Origin: Vibrio ulleungensis
GTDB taxonomy: Bacteria > Pseudomonadota > Gammaproteobacteria > Enterobacterales > Vibrionaceae
Reading direction: 5' to 3'
Length of the DNA: 64,000 nucleotides
NCBI RefSeq assembly: GCF_016900875.1
Contig: NZ_JAFEUM010000001.1
Coordinates: forward strand, 510,918 to 574,917
Below are positions 44,380 through 53,217 of this stretch, piece after piece. Position 1 is the stretch's first letter. Each line of letters opens with the position of its first letter. The notes beneath the pieces were generated by a model that worked only from the letters and a program-made list of their open reading frames with translations, did not search any database and had not been told where the DNA came from. The translations under genes were made by a program, and so were the position numbers.

Positions 44380-44401
44380 GCCCTCCTCATTCGGGGAGGG
44401 C
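44380..44401 (+). terminator. Hairpin between hydrolase and porin
   Basis: Seven-bp GC-rich stem GCCCTCC / GGAGGGC with an 8-nt loop, just after the first serine hydrolase. Without a T-run it may be a processing or attenuating hairpin inside the operon. Confidence 0.45.
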
Positions 44402-44499
44402 ATCTAAAAACACTTTTAATCGATGTAATGAGTTTCTTCACAAAAACGAAGAAGGGCCTCGTACATCTCGCAAAACCTATTTTTATCGAGTGTCATGGT

Positions 44500-45657
44500 A
44501 TGAATCAACAAAATCCGATGCTTAAAAAGAGTCTCATAGCGATGGGAATCACTGCGTCAGTCGGTCTTTCGACTTCTGCGTTGGCAAACTCTTTTGAGGT
44601 GACAGATCGCACTAGTATGGACCTTTCAGGCAAGATTGTTGGAGCGCTGATTGCGGATAGTGATGTGTCCGGTATGGGGAATAACAACCTTCCAAATGGA
44701 CTACTGGGCAAAAGTGATGACGCAAACATCGCGATTGATACAACACTGACGCGCCTGAACTTTGGGACCCAAACTGAACTTGAAGGCGATGAGTCACTTA
44801 AATCCTTCGTGTCTTTCGACTTCAATGGCACGAATAGCGGCAAAATGGATCTGCGCATGCGCGAAGCCTATGTAAATTGGCGAATCGGCAATGGCTCACT
44901 GCTTGTTGGCCAAACATGGTCGACATTGATGGATCTGAACCGTTTCCCAGATTCATTGTTAGAGCCAACATTGAGCGGGGTGGTCTTTACCCGTCAACCA
45001 ATGGTTCGTTGGTCACAGTCATTTGGAACGTTTCGTTATGATGTGGCATTAGAAAGCGGCTCAAATCGTGTCACAACTGAAGACACAGACACTGTGCTCG
45101 ACAATACCTCAGATTATCCTGATTTCATTGTGGGTGTTCAGCAAAACACCGATCACTATTGGCTTAGATTGTCTGGCGTCGTGAATCACATTACGACTAA
45201 AGATGTGCGTAGCAATGATACCTATAGTGACAATGGTTGGGCTGTCCATCTATCTGGTGGCATCAAGCTCAACGAAAAAGATCATTTCCAATTGGCGTAT
45301 TACAACAGTCGCGGCAATGACCGATATGTGTTGGGTACTAGCCAAACTGGACCACTCTTTACTCAAGAAACAGGCGAGTTCCATCTTCGTGAATCGCAAT
45401 CGCTGTGGGGTGCGATAGGCCATTCGTGGACAGACACTCTTAAGTCGACGTTTAGCTATGGGGTATGGCAAGCCGATGAATTTGAATGGCAAGCAGATAC
45501 ATTCACGCAAACTGAATTTGCCTTGGCAAACCTGAAGTGGACGGCACGTGAAAACCTCGTGTTAGGGGTAGAATACAACTACACCACTTACGATCGTTCG
45601 ATATCAGATAGTCGTGATAACCACCGTTTGATCTTCGCAATCGATTATCAATTTTAA
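44500..45657 (+). CDS. DcaP-like trimeric porin
   Basis: A 385-aa protein from the ATG at 44500 (44428 and 44518 are alternatives; the signal peptide is MLKKSLIAMGITASVGLSTSALA). The mature start FEVTDRTSMDLSGKIVGALIADSD and barrel phrases (GNGSLLVGQTWSTLMDLNRFPDSLLEPTLSG; EYNYTTYDRSISDSRDNHRLIFAIDYQF) match the DcaP family of outer-membrane channels. It ends in Phe. DcaP channels take up negatively charged small molecules, including dicarboxylates. Its place between two secreted hydrolases suggests uptake of their products. Confidence 0.82.
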   Translation: MNQQNPMLKKSLIAMGITASVGLSTSALANSFEVTDRTSMDLSGKIVGALIADSDVSGMGNNNLPNGLLGKSDDANIAIDTTLTRLNFGTQTELEGDESLKSFVSFDFNGTNSGKMDLRMREAYVNWRIGNGSLLVGQTWSTLMDLNRFPDSLLEPTLSGVVFTRQPMVRWSQSFGTFRYDVALESGSNRVTTEDTDTVLDNTSDYPDFIVGVQQNTDHYWLRLSGVVNHITTKDVRSNDTYSDNGWAVHLSGGIKLNEKDHFQLAYYNSRGNDRYVLGTSQTGPLFTQETGEFHLRESQSLWGAIGHSWTDTLKSTFSYGVWQADEFEWQADTFTQTEFALANLKWTARENLVLGVEYNYTTYDRSISDSRDNHRLIFAIDYQF

Positions 45658-45729
45658 GCATCTATTTAATTAACCAACATGAGAAATGAGATGTTATGAA
45701 AATGGGCGTCTCTCCTCATAGGAGCAATT

Positions 45730-47091
45730 ATGAAAACTTTTAACCTAAATAAATTATCATCAGCAATCGCACTAGGCAGTGCGTTGGTATTTTCTTCAGC
45801 TGTGTTTGCAGAAACTGAAATCAACCCAAATGGTCCAACATTAGCACAGACAAGCGAACTAAGTACGTCACGCACGGTCGACGAAATTAACGCCATTAGC
45901 GCGTTCTTTAATCAACCTGAAAACAAAGTGAAAATTCAGTTTCCTTCTGCTGAAACTGAGTTTGCTTGGGTAAACATGTCTAAGTTTTACCCAACGGTTC
46001 AAGTGCCACGTAGTGGTGAAGTTTCTGAACTTCCTTATGCGATCAATGCAGACATCAACGATGTTAAATACATGAACTACCGCTCTGAAAAGGAAATCTC
46101 AGTAGATGAGCACTTTGAAACCAAACCGATTGACGCAATGGTCGTGGTTAAAGATGGCAAAATCGTATTTGAGCGTTACAAAACTATGCGCCCACAAGAC
46201 AAACATTTGTGGATGTCAGTATCAAAAGTAACAGGCTCTACGGTTCTGGCGATGCTTGAACAAGAAGGCAAAATTGATGTACAAAAACCTGTCAGCCACT
46301 ACCTTCCAGAGTTAAAAGGTTCGGTTTGGGATACAGTAAAGGTTGAAGAATCTTTGGATATGGCTTCTGGCCTAAACGGCACAGAGCACGATGAGCCGAC
46401 ACCAGATTCACGTACAAACCCTGACCAAATCTGGTTCCGTTGGGCCGCAACCGACATGGTAAGCATGGCACCTGACGTGCGCGGCCGTGACGAAAGCTGG
46501 GTAGATGTTTTGACTTCAATGGAGCGCAAAACTCCGGGCCATCAACTGTTTGAATACAACTCTATTAACACGTTTGTAATCAACCGCATTGTAGAGCATG
46601 TGTCTGGCAAACCATTGTCAGAGCTTTTTGCAGAGCGCATCTGGAGCAAGCTAGGTATGGAGCACGACGCTTACTACGTGAGCAGCCCAGCAGGTAATAC
46701 TCTTGGTTTTATGGGTGTGAACTCTACTCTTCGTGACCTAGCTCGATTTGGTATGGCATTTACCCCAAGCGTTGAGCAAATTGCGGGCGAAGAAATCGTT
46801 TCTGATGAAATTATGGCGAAGATCCACGACCGTAAATACCTCGATCAGTACCCTGATGGCTACTTAGGTAAAAAACTGACTAAAAACTTTGCAGACGATG
46901 CAGGTAACATCAGTAACCGCTATCAGTGGGATGCAGTAACTTCCGAAGGCGACATGTATAAAGCTGGAGTCGGTGGCCAAGGTGTTTATATTTCACCTTC
47001 AACAGACACCGTTGTTGCGTGGTTCTCAACGGGTGATGGTGAAAACCAAGAAGAGTCGATGGCTAGAGCAATTGTCCAAGCGATCAAATAA
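45730..47091 (+). CDS. Exported serine hydrolase, beta-lactamase family (second copy)
   Basis: A 453-aa paralogue of the gene at 43002. Signal peptide MKTFNLNKLSSAIALGSALVFSSAVFA; SxxK is S163-V-S-K166 (MSVSKVTGSTVLAMLEQEGKID); tyrosine motif FEYNSINTFVIN; C-terminal YKAGVGGQGVYISPSTDTVV. It retains YxN in full, where the first copy has Y-S-S. AGGAG lies eight nt before the ATG. It is more similar to classical esterase EstB/nylB-type sequences than the first copy. Last gene of the cassette, closed by a hairpin at 47169. Confidence 0.87.
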   Translation: MKTFNLNKLSSAIALGSALVFSSAVFAETEINPNGPTLAQTSELSTSRTVDEINAISAFFNQPENKVKIQFPSAETEFAWVNMSKFYPTVQVPRSGEVSELPYAINADINDVKYMNYRSEKEISVDEHFETKPIDAMVVVKDGKIVFERYKTMRPQDKHLWMSVSKVTGSTVLAMLEQEGKIDVQKPVSHYLPELKGSVWDTVKVEESLDMASGLNGTEHDEPTPDSRTNPDQIWFRWAATDMVSMAPDVRGRDESWVDVLTSMERKTPGHQLFEYNSINTFVINRIVEHVSGKPLSELFAERIWSKLGMEHDAYYVSSPAGNTLGFMGVNSTLRDLARFGMAFTPSVEQIAGEEIVSDEIMAKIHDRKYLDQYPDGYLGKKLTKNFADDAGNISNRYQWDAVTSEGDMYKAGVGGQGVYISPSTDTVVAWFSTGDGENQEESMARAIVQAIK

Positions 47092-47168
47092 AGATCGGCG
47101 ACAGAACTGATAGATCAAATGCTATACCAATGGTATTAATCATAGTGCTGCATGCCTAGTACCCAGTG

Positions 47169-47194
47169 AGGTGGCTCTCCGAGGTGAGCCACCT
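47169..47194 (+). terminator. Hairpin after the serine hydrolase cassette
   Basis: Nine-bp perfect stem AGGTGGCTC / GAGCCACCT with an 8-nt loop, followed by TGTTTAG. Likely transcriptional terminator. The rest of 47092-47393 holds nothing else recognised. Confidence 0.6.
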
Positions 47195-47393
47195 TGTTTA
47201 GAACTTACCAAAACTAACAATGCTGTTTGCTAGGGAGTCGCCGAGAGAGTGTGTTTAGTGTCCTAGTTGCTTCTAACGCAGTGTGGTTTTCGATTGGTCA
47301 ATTTTGTCGTGAACAGAGGAGAGTTTGCGAGTTAAGAAAATGGTTGTAGTCAAAAGGTCTCGAATATTGCCAAAGACTAAGGTTCAATGTGAT

Positions 47394-48066
47394 ATGAATA
47401 CCCTTAGTAAATTGAGTGCACTTGTGCTCTTCCCGTTATTTTTCCTCTCCAATATGTCATTCGCTGCTAGTTCAACGAACAACAAAGTGTTTGATCGTGA
47501 AGTAGTCACTGGGAAAGAAGTATTTTCTCATTGTGGAATCGATGAAAGCATCCCCCAAGCTTGCCATGACTTCCTTATTACAAGGCGAGCACTTAGTCGA
47601 GCATGCCAGTCGCCGTTGGCAATTCGGAGAAGAGGTTCGTGAGTCAACGGTGTTCCTAGTAAAAGATACCGATTTAAAGGTCAATATTGACCTTTAAATC
47701 GGTATTGTCCTGAACAATTAGTTGGTGGTGCGAATGTTATCGCAGAAATAGAGAGGTTTACCAAAACAGAGTATCGTCTTAGAAACTATGCAAATAGCTA
47801 TGACCTATCTTTGGTGAGAGCATCACAATTGAGTGACGATTCTATAGTCATTAGTTTTGATTACTCTAAGTACGGCCTGCCACAGGACATCGCATATTTT
47901 CGATTTTCGAGAGTTGAGCTTCTTCTTAATAATGGTGAGCCAACGACCATGCGAATATTCAATAAGAGGCCGTGGGCTTCTACGAGCATATGGGGTTCAA
48001 AGTTGTTTCGCGCTCACCACTTGATGATATGGGAAAACCTTTTCCAATTCTGCATATGACACTTTA
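47394..48066 (+). pseudogene. Decayed exported-protein gene with several frameshifts
   Basis: A signal-peptide start (MNTLSKLSALVLFPLFFLSNMSFA) begins at 47394. After SHCGIDESIP the sense moves to another frame at a CCCCC run (about 47551-47555), continuing as SLLQGEHLVEHASRRWQFGEE and then VFLVKDTDLKVN. A 40-bp palindrome interrupts it; the original frame resumes with PEQLVGGANVIAEIERF and SFDYSKYGLPQDIAYFRFS. Near 47980 a last shift leads to GFKVVSRSPLDDMGKPFPIL. The joined protein would be about 220 aa. I do not recognise its family. Three frame changes argue for a true pseudogene. Confidence 0.7.
47666..47705. repeat. 40-bp perfect palindrome inside the pseudogene
   Basis: ATACCGATTTAAAGGTCAAT is followed directly by its exact complement with no spacer. 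The left arm is in frame with upstream coding sequence (DTDLKVN), so the right arm looks like a fold-back copy of it. Confidence 0.9.
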
Positions 48067-48099
48067 AAGCTCGGTTTGTCGTAACCAAGTTGGTTAGAA

Positions 48100-48132
48100 G
48101 AAACGCCCAAAGCTAATAACTTTGGGCGTTTC
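48100..48132. terminator. Perfect 13-bp hairpin
   Basis: GAAACGCCCAAAG / CTTTGGGCGTTTC with a 7-nt loop, between the pseudogene and the MATE gene. T-run is short, but the stem is strong; probably the old terminator of the decayed gene. Confidence 0.65.
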
Positions 48133-48282
48133 CGTATAGGCGAGCATTGATACTGCCTGATTATCTAGCAAAACTTAAAACTGATTCAACCACGCGCCTA
48201 ATTATCAATAGTTTTAATCTCGTTATACTCTCAGCCTGTCAAGTTATCACTTGCTCATTCATACTCGAGAAGGTCTGCCTTA

Positions 48283-49653
48283 ATGCCTGTTATTTCACCC
48301 TCACTACGACTGGTTATCCAACGAACCTTGCCATTAACGGTTGGGCTATTTGCCACGATGATGGTGCAGTTGGTGGACTCAATCTTTATTGGTCGGCTTG
48401 GTGTGGATGAATTGGCGATCCATGGTATTACCTTGCCGTTCCAAGCTGCGTTTATTGGGGTCCAAGTGGGGCTGGGGGTGGCGGCTACATCGCTCATTTC
48501 TCAGGCGAGTGGGGCACAAGACTCTGTTAGAGCCAGTAACATCGCAACGCTTTCTGTAGTCGGAGGGACGATATTTATCGCGCTATTGAGTGTGGTGTTG
48601 TACCTCCTTAAAGCGCCTTTGTTGGATGCATTTCTTTCTGGAGAAGCGTCTCGCGAACACTATGTTGTTCTGCAATCTATTTTTAACCGCTACTGGCCGT
48701 TTTGGTTGTTTAGCGCAACCTCTGTGGCGGCGTTGTACCTAGTGTCTTGTGTGTTTCGGGCCAACGAAGATTCTAAGTCCACAGGAAAAATGTTTCTTTA
48801 CGCCAGTTTGATGAACCTGGTATTGGATCCGATTCTGATCTTTGGATTGGATTTGGGGATCATAGGGGCCGCTTTAGCCACTAGCATAGGCTACTTGTCG
48901 TGTACTTTGTATATGCTGCTAAGTTCTGGGAAAAAGCATTGGTTCAGCCCAATTGGCCGAGCACTCAAGGCGATACATCACGCCAAACAACTGGCTGCAT
49001 TAACCGTGACCACCACGATGAATCAAGCCTTACCGTCAGTCAGCGCATTTTTGTGCATGGTGTTTGTTTCCAGTTTGGGGACTGACGCGATTGCATTTTG
49101 GAGCTTACTTGCTCGTATTGAGGGCTTTTTGTTGGTGTTCACTTTGGCGTTAACCATGGCGGTGCCACCGATCATTGGGCGCTATTTAGGGCAAGGAGAG
49201 CACAGTAAAATCAACGAAATGCTCGCCACGACAAGCAAGTTCTTATTGCTGTTTCATTTTTCAGCCGCGGTAATTGTGGGCTTTGGCTCGTCACTGCTCA
49301 TTCCATTAATAAACAATGACCCAACAATACAGGGTTGGTTTAGCACTGTATTGTGGGTGATCCCATTTAGCTACGGACCATTAGGGTTATGTATGCTGGT
49401 GGTGTCGTCGTTTAATGCACTGGGTAAGCCCAAACGCGCGCTGCTGGTGTCTGTGGTGAGATTATTTGCGCTGTATGTGCCTGCGATATGGGTTGGCACC
49501 TCCACCGGCGATGTTGTAAATACAGTTATCTGCGCGGCAACAGCGAATGTTTTGGCGGGTGGTTATGCGTGGCTCAAATTACAGCAATTTTCTGCTACAC
49601 CAATAGCGCCAATCACTACTGAAGCATCAACGGCCACACAAACTACTAGTTAA
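48283..49653 (+). CDS. MATE-family multidrug efflux transporter
   Basis: A 456-aa inner-membrane antiporter with twelve predicted helices. MATE marks are RTLPLTVGLFATMMVQLVDSIFIGRLGVDELAIHGITLPF in the first lobe and the pseudo-symmetric second lobe from LAALTVTTTMNQALPSVSAF. It exports cationic compounds with sodium or protons. GAAGG lies ten nt before the ATG. It overlaps the next, convergent gene by 4 bp. Confidence 0.9.
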   Translation: MPVISPSLRLVIQRTLPLTVGLFATMMVQLVDSIFIGRLGVDELAIHGITLPFQAAFIGVQVGLGVAATSLISQASGAQDSVRASNIATLSVVGGTIFIALLSVVLYLLKAPLLDAFLSGEASREHYVVLQSIFNRYWPFWLFSATSVAALYLVSCVFRANEDSKSTGKMFLYASLMNLVLDPILIFGLDLGIIGAALATSIGYLSCTLYMLLSSGKKHWFSPIGRALKAIHHAKQLAALTVTTTMNQALPSVSAFLCMVFVSSLGTDAIAFWSLLARIEGFLLVFTLALTMAVPPIIGRYLGQGEHSKINEMLATTSKFLLLFHFSAAVIVGFGSSLLIPLINNDPTIQGWFSTVLWVIPFSYGPLGLCMLVVSSFNALGKPKRALLVSVVRLFALYVPAIWVGTSTGDVVNTVICAATANVLAGGYAWLKLQQFSATPIAPITTEASTATQTTS

Positions 49654-50231
49654 GCCTGTTCGCTCACGGTTTCTCGTAACTGGCAGACAAATTGTGGATC
49701 AATGTCTTGGTCGATGTACGCCATGCCTAATTTGTTTAGATACTCCATTCTATCGGCACTTCTTAGGTCGATGTCGGGGGTAGGGAAGTCGCACTGCTGG
49801 TAAATGCCCGCTAGGTGCGCCATAAAGTGCTCGCCACTGTCCATCATTAATAGACTCATCGCACCGACATCTGGCTTAACTTTCGCAAGAGATTCTGCTG
49901 GGAGAGTTACCTCCAATACAATAGGCTCTTCGCTGCCTTCAAAGCGAACGCTGCGATCGCGCACTGTCTGTGTCGCCCAGTAATACGCTAACTCTTTGCT
50001 TTGGGTAAGAAATACGGGCTCTTGGGTGGGGGTAAAGGTGTTGCCTATGGTAGCCATTGTTTTTTGGGCCGCGTCGGTTAACGCCTCGTCACCAGAGCGC
50101 TTTAACCCCGATTGCATGATGGAAGGCACTAATGCAGATGTAGTACCGTGGTACCAGACATCTGAGGTGGTGAAGCCATGCTCGGTGAGAAGGTGTTTTG
50201 CATCTTGTAAGTACATCGGAAGAGTGGTCAT
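49650..50231 (-). CDS. Hypothetical protein with YHGT motif (possible ART-fold)
   Basis: A 193-aa soluble protein. VWYHGTTSALVPSIMQSGLKRSG near residues 26-44 resembles the H-G-T first strand of ADP-ribosyltransferase/RNA 2'-phosphotransferase-type folds, and PVFLTQSKELAYYWATQ fits the second conserved Y/S region often seen there. The rest (LEVTLPAESLAKVKPD) also suits such folds. A catalytic glutamate cannot be assigned. It may be an uncharacterised ART-like enzyme. It is convergent with the MATE gene. Confidence 0.6.
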   Translation of the reverse strand: MTTLPMYLQDAKHLLTEHGFTTSDVWYHGTTSALVPSIMQSGLKRSGDEALTDAAQKTMATIGNTFTPTQEPVFLTQSKELAYYWATQTVRDRSVRFEGSEEPIVLEVTLPAESLAKVKPDVGAMSLLMMDSGEHFMAHLAGIYQQCDFPTPDIDLRSADRMEYLNKLGMAYIDQDIDPQFVCQLRETVSEQA

Positions 50232-50324
50232 AAGCGGCCTCTACAAACAGGAAGTGAAGGATCGTTCTCAGCGTTTTTTATAATAGAACAATGAGTAGGC
50301 TCATCGTACAAAAGGTTGGAGGAT

Positions 50325-50350
50325 AAAAAAGCGACATCTCTGCCGCTTTT
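50325..50350 (-). terminator. Terminator of aceA
   Basis: On the minus strand AAAAGCG pairs with CGCTTTT across a short loop and ends in a T-run, about 20 bp after the aceA stop. Confidence 0.7.
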
Positions 50351-50369
50351 CATTATCCGATTATTGGTA

Positions 50370-51965
50370 TTAGAACTGGTTCGAGGTGTTTTTCTCACCA
50401 GCGGCCTTAAGCGCGTTCTCACCGGCAAAGTACTCTTTGTGATCATCACCAATGTCAGAGCCCGACATATTTTGGTGTTTCACACAGGCGATTCCCTGAC
50501 GGATCTCTTTACGCTGAACGTTTGCCACGTAACCCAACATGCCTTGGTCACCGAAGTACTCTTTGGCTAGGTTGTCGGTAGACAGCGCCGCCGTGTGGTA
50601 AGTCGGTAGTGTTATCAAGTGGTGGAAAATATTCGCCTCACGTGATGCGTCGGCTTGGAATGTGCGGATGCGGTCATCGGCACGTGTAGACAACTCAGTT
50701 TCGTCGTACTCTGCGCTCATTAGATTGTCACGATCGTACGCTGATACGTCTTCGCCCGCTTCAACCATTGCATCATAGGTTTGCTGACGGAAGTTTAAGG
50801 TCCAGTTAAATGAAGGTGAGTTGTTGTACACCAGCTTCGCATCTGGGTGAACTTCACGTACACCGTCCATCATCTCTTTAATCTGGCCAATGTGTGGTTT
50901 TTCGGTTTCAATCCACAAAAGGTCTGCGCCAGCATTGATGGCTTCAATACAGTCAAATACACAGCGATCTTCCCCCGTGCCTTCACGGAATTGGTACAAG
51001 CCTGATGGTAGACGCTTAGGACGAACCAGTTTACCGTCGCGGTTAAAGCATACGTCGCCTTCCGCCATATCTGCTACATCAATCTCTTCAACGTCTAGGT
51101 AAGAGTTATATACATCACCCTGATCGCCTGGCTCTTTAACCACCGCAATCTCTTTGGTCAAACCTGCGCCTTGCGAGTCGGTACGAGCAACAATAATACC
51201 GTTGTCGATGCCCAGCTCTAAGAAGGCGTAACGAAGTGCGCGAAGTTTGGCGTGGAAATCGGCGTGAGGGACTGTCACTTTACCATCTTGGTGCCCACAC
51301 TGTTTCTCGTCGGCTACTTGGTTTTCGATTTGTAGACAGCAAGCACCGGCTTCAATCATCTGCTTAGCCATGAGGTAAGTCGCTTCTGCGTTACCAAATC
51401 CAGCATCGATATCGGCAATAATTGGCACAACATGGGTCACATGATTGTCGATCTGATCTTGAATGGAATCTTGCAGACTGACGTCACCGGCTTCGCGAGC
51501 CGCATCAAGAGCACGGAACAAGCCACCTAGTTCGCGAGCATCCGCTTGGCGCAAGAAGGTGTATAGCTCTTCAACCAAGCCTGCAACCGAGGTTTTCTCG
51601 TGCATAGACTGGTCGGGAAGAGGACCAAAATCTGAGCGAAGCGCCGCAACCATCCAACCAGACAGGTATAGGTAACGACGGTCGGTTTTACCGCCAAAGT
51701 GCTTTTTAATCGAAATCAGCTTTTGTTGGCCGATAAAACCGTGCCAGCAGCCCAAAGATTGGGTGTACTGAGTCTTATCTTTATCAAAAGCGTCCATATC
51801 TGCACGCATAATGTCTGCGGTGTATTGCGCAATATCCAAACCAGTCTTGAATTTGTTTTGTGCACGCATTCGAGCAGCAGATTCGGGGTTGATTGCGTCC
51901 CAAGGGGCACCAGCGGCGCGCTTGGCTACTTCGATCATTTCGATATCTTGATTGATTTGCGACAT
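50370..51965 (-). CDS. aceA: Isocitrate lyase
   Basis: A 531-aa enzyme splitting isocitrate into glyoxylate and succinate, of the long 531-aa type used by Pseudomonas and vibrios rather than the 434-aa E. coli type. The catalytic cysteine motif is KQCGH (VADEKQCGHQDGKVTVPH). Metal-site phrase PIIADIDAGFGNAEATYLMAKQM is present. It is divergent from a LysR gene; malate synthase G follows that on the plus strand, completing the glyoxylate shunt in one locus. Confidence 0.95.
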   Translation of the reverse strand: MSQINQDIEMIEVAKRAAGAPWDAINPESAARMRAQNKFKTGLDIAQYTADIMRADMDAFDKDKTQYTQSLGCWHGFIGQQKLISIKKHFGGKTDRRYLYLSGWMVAALRSDFGPLPDQSMHEKTSVAGLVEELYTFLRQADARELGGLFRALDAAREAGDVSLQDSIQDQIDNHVTHVVPIIADIDAGFGNAEATYLMAKQMIEAGACCLQIENQVADEKQCGHQDGKVTVPHADFHAKLRALRYAFLELGIDNGIIVARTDSQGAGLTKEIAVVKEPGDQGDVYNSYLDVEEIDVADMAEGDVCFNRDGKLVRPKRLPSGLYQFREGTGEDRCVFDCIEAINAGADLLWIETEKPHIGQIKEMMDGVREVHPDAKLVYNNSPSFNWTLNFRQQTYDAMVEAGEDVSAYDRDNLMSAEYDETELSTRADDRIRTFQADASREANIFHHLITLPTYHTAALSTDNLAKEYFGDQGMLGYVANVQRKEIRQGIACVKHQNMSGSDIGDDHKEYFAGENALKAAGEKNTSNQF

Positions 51966-52105
51966 AGACTCGTCCTTTAGTTTTGTAGGGTACTTTCTTA
52001 TAAGTTTCTTGGGCGTTCCTGCTTACTATTCCTGTAAGCTGGCGGTGAGTGTTCTCTCTTCGTAGAAACATCTAACCTTGGACAAAGTATAAGCAGCTAT
52101 GTGAT

Positions 52106-52121
52106 AATTTATTAAATTTAT
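52106..52121 (-). promoter_or_regulatory. Shared tandem element, aceA side
   Basis: On the minus strand, the direction of aceA transcription, the sequence reads ATAAATT-TA-ATAAATT. The same ATAAATT-NN-ATAAATT is found on the plus strand before glcB. It lies 141 bp upstream of aceA and 26 bp before the LysR start. Confidence 0.5.
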
Positions 52122-52146
52122 AGTTTTTATACTCGGTATTTTTTAT

Positions 52147-53103
52147 ATGAATATTAGTCGTATTGACCTTAATCTTCTTGTGTATTTAGACACCTTGCTA
52201 AGAATGCGAAATGTCACCCAAGCGGCCAACCATTTGGGGATCACTCAGCCGGCAATGAGTAATGGACTCAAACGGTTAAGGGATCTATTTGAAGACCCAT
52301 TGCTAGTAAGAACCAGCGAAGGAATGATGCCAACAGAGCGCGCTTTGAAGCTGCAGCCAGTGATCCGAAATGTGCTGGCAAATGTTGAAAAAGCGCTGCA
52401 ACCTACCCACGAATTTGATGCAGAAAATAGCAACAGAGTGTTCCGGATCATGGCTAGTGACTACGCTGAGTCGACTTTGATCCAGCCGTTATTGCAACGT
52501 TTAAGTCAGGTCGCGCCCAAGATCCGTCTCGACATCATGACCCCCAGTGATGTGAGCTATCAGGATGTAGAGCAGGGCACAGTCGACATCATTATTAACC
52601 GCTTTGACGATATTCCGATGTCTTTCCACCAAGTCAGCCTTTGGCACGACGGCTTCTCGTGTCTATTTAGTAAAGACAACCCAATTGCCGAGCAATTTGA
52701 TCTTAGGTCTTACTTAAAAGCGCAGCATATCTGGGTAAGTAAAACAGGTATGGGGACAGGTGTTGGGGTCAACCCGAGTGAGGTTCAAAAACTCGGCTGG
52801 ATCGATGAGGCACTGATGCGCATTGGCAAAACTCGAAACATCACGGTGTTTACCCGTCACTATTTGTCGGCCGTATTGTTTGCCCAGCAACCTAACCTTA
52901 TTTTGACCATTCCTAGTAAAGCCGCTCAATCACAGCGAAACAATCCCAAGCTGTTAATCAAACCTGCGCCTTTTGCTATTGAGCCCTTTGAGGTGAAGAT
53001 GGCTTGGAGTCCGCTGCTGCAAAGTAACCCCGATCACCAATGGATGCGGCAATTAATTAAAACCGTAGCGAATGAAATTGAAAGCGGAGTGGTTGAAATG
53101 TAA
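52147..53103 (+). CDS. LysR-family regulator of the glyoxylate shunt locus
   Basis: A 318-aa LysR regulator. The HTH is classical (RIDLNLLVYLDTLLRMRNVTQAANHLGITQPAMSNGLKRLRDLFEDPLLVRT) and a substrate-binding domain follows (FRIMASDYAESTLIQPLLQRL). It sits between divergent aceA and co-directional glcB. Position and the repeated element in both promoters suggest it regulates both in response to a C2 or fatty-acid derived signal. The E. coli shunt is instead controlled by IclR. Confidence 0.9.
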   Translation: MNISRIDLNLLVYLDTLLRMRNVTQAANHLGITQPAMSNGLKRLRDLFEDPLLVRTSEGMMPTERALKLQPVIRNVLANVEKALQPTHEFDAENSNRVFRIMASDYAESTLIQPLLQRLSQVAPKIRLDIMTPSDVSYQDVEQGTVDIIINRFDDIPMSFHQVSLWHDGFSCLFSKDNPIAEQFDLRSYLKAQHIWVSKTGMGTGVGVNPSEVQKLGWIDEALMRIGKTRNITVFTRHYLSAVLFAQQPNLILTIPSKAAQSQRNNPKLLIKPAPFAIEPFEVKMAWSPLLQSNPDHQWMRQLIKTVANEIESGVVEM

Positions 53104-53138
53104 CCAATTTATAGCCATTTATTTTATGAATGACGAAT

Positions 53139-53154
53139 ATAAATTGCATAAATT
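53139..53154 (+). promoter_or_regulatory. Shared tandem element, glcB side
   Basis: ATAAATT-GC-ATAAATT, 64 bp before the glcB start, in the direction of transcription. CCAATTTAT at 53104-53112 is an exact inverted copy of ATAAATTGG at 53148-53156, extending the possible regulator site. Confidence 0.5.
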
Positions 53155-53217
53155 GGATTAATTTTGGTGCCTTTTGTACAGTTTTAGAACAGTTTTTGAT
53201 TATAAAAGAGAGATTCT

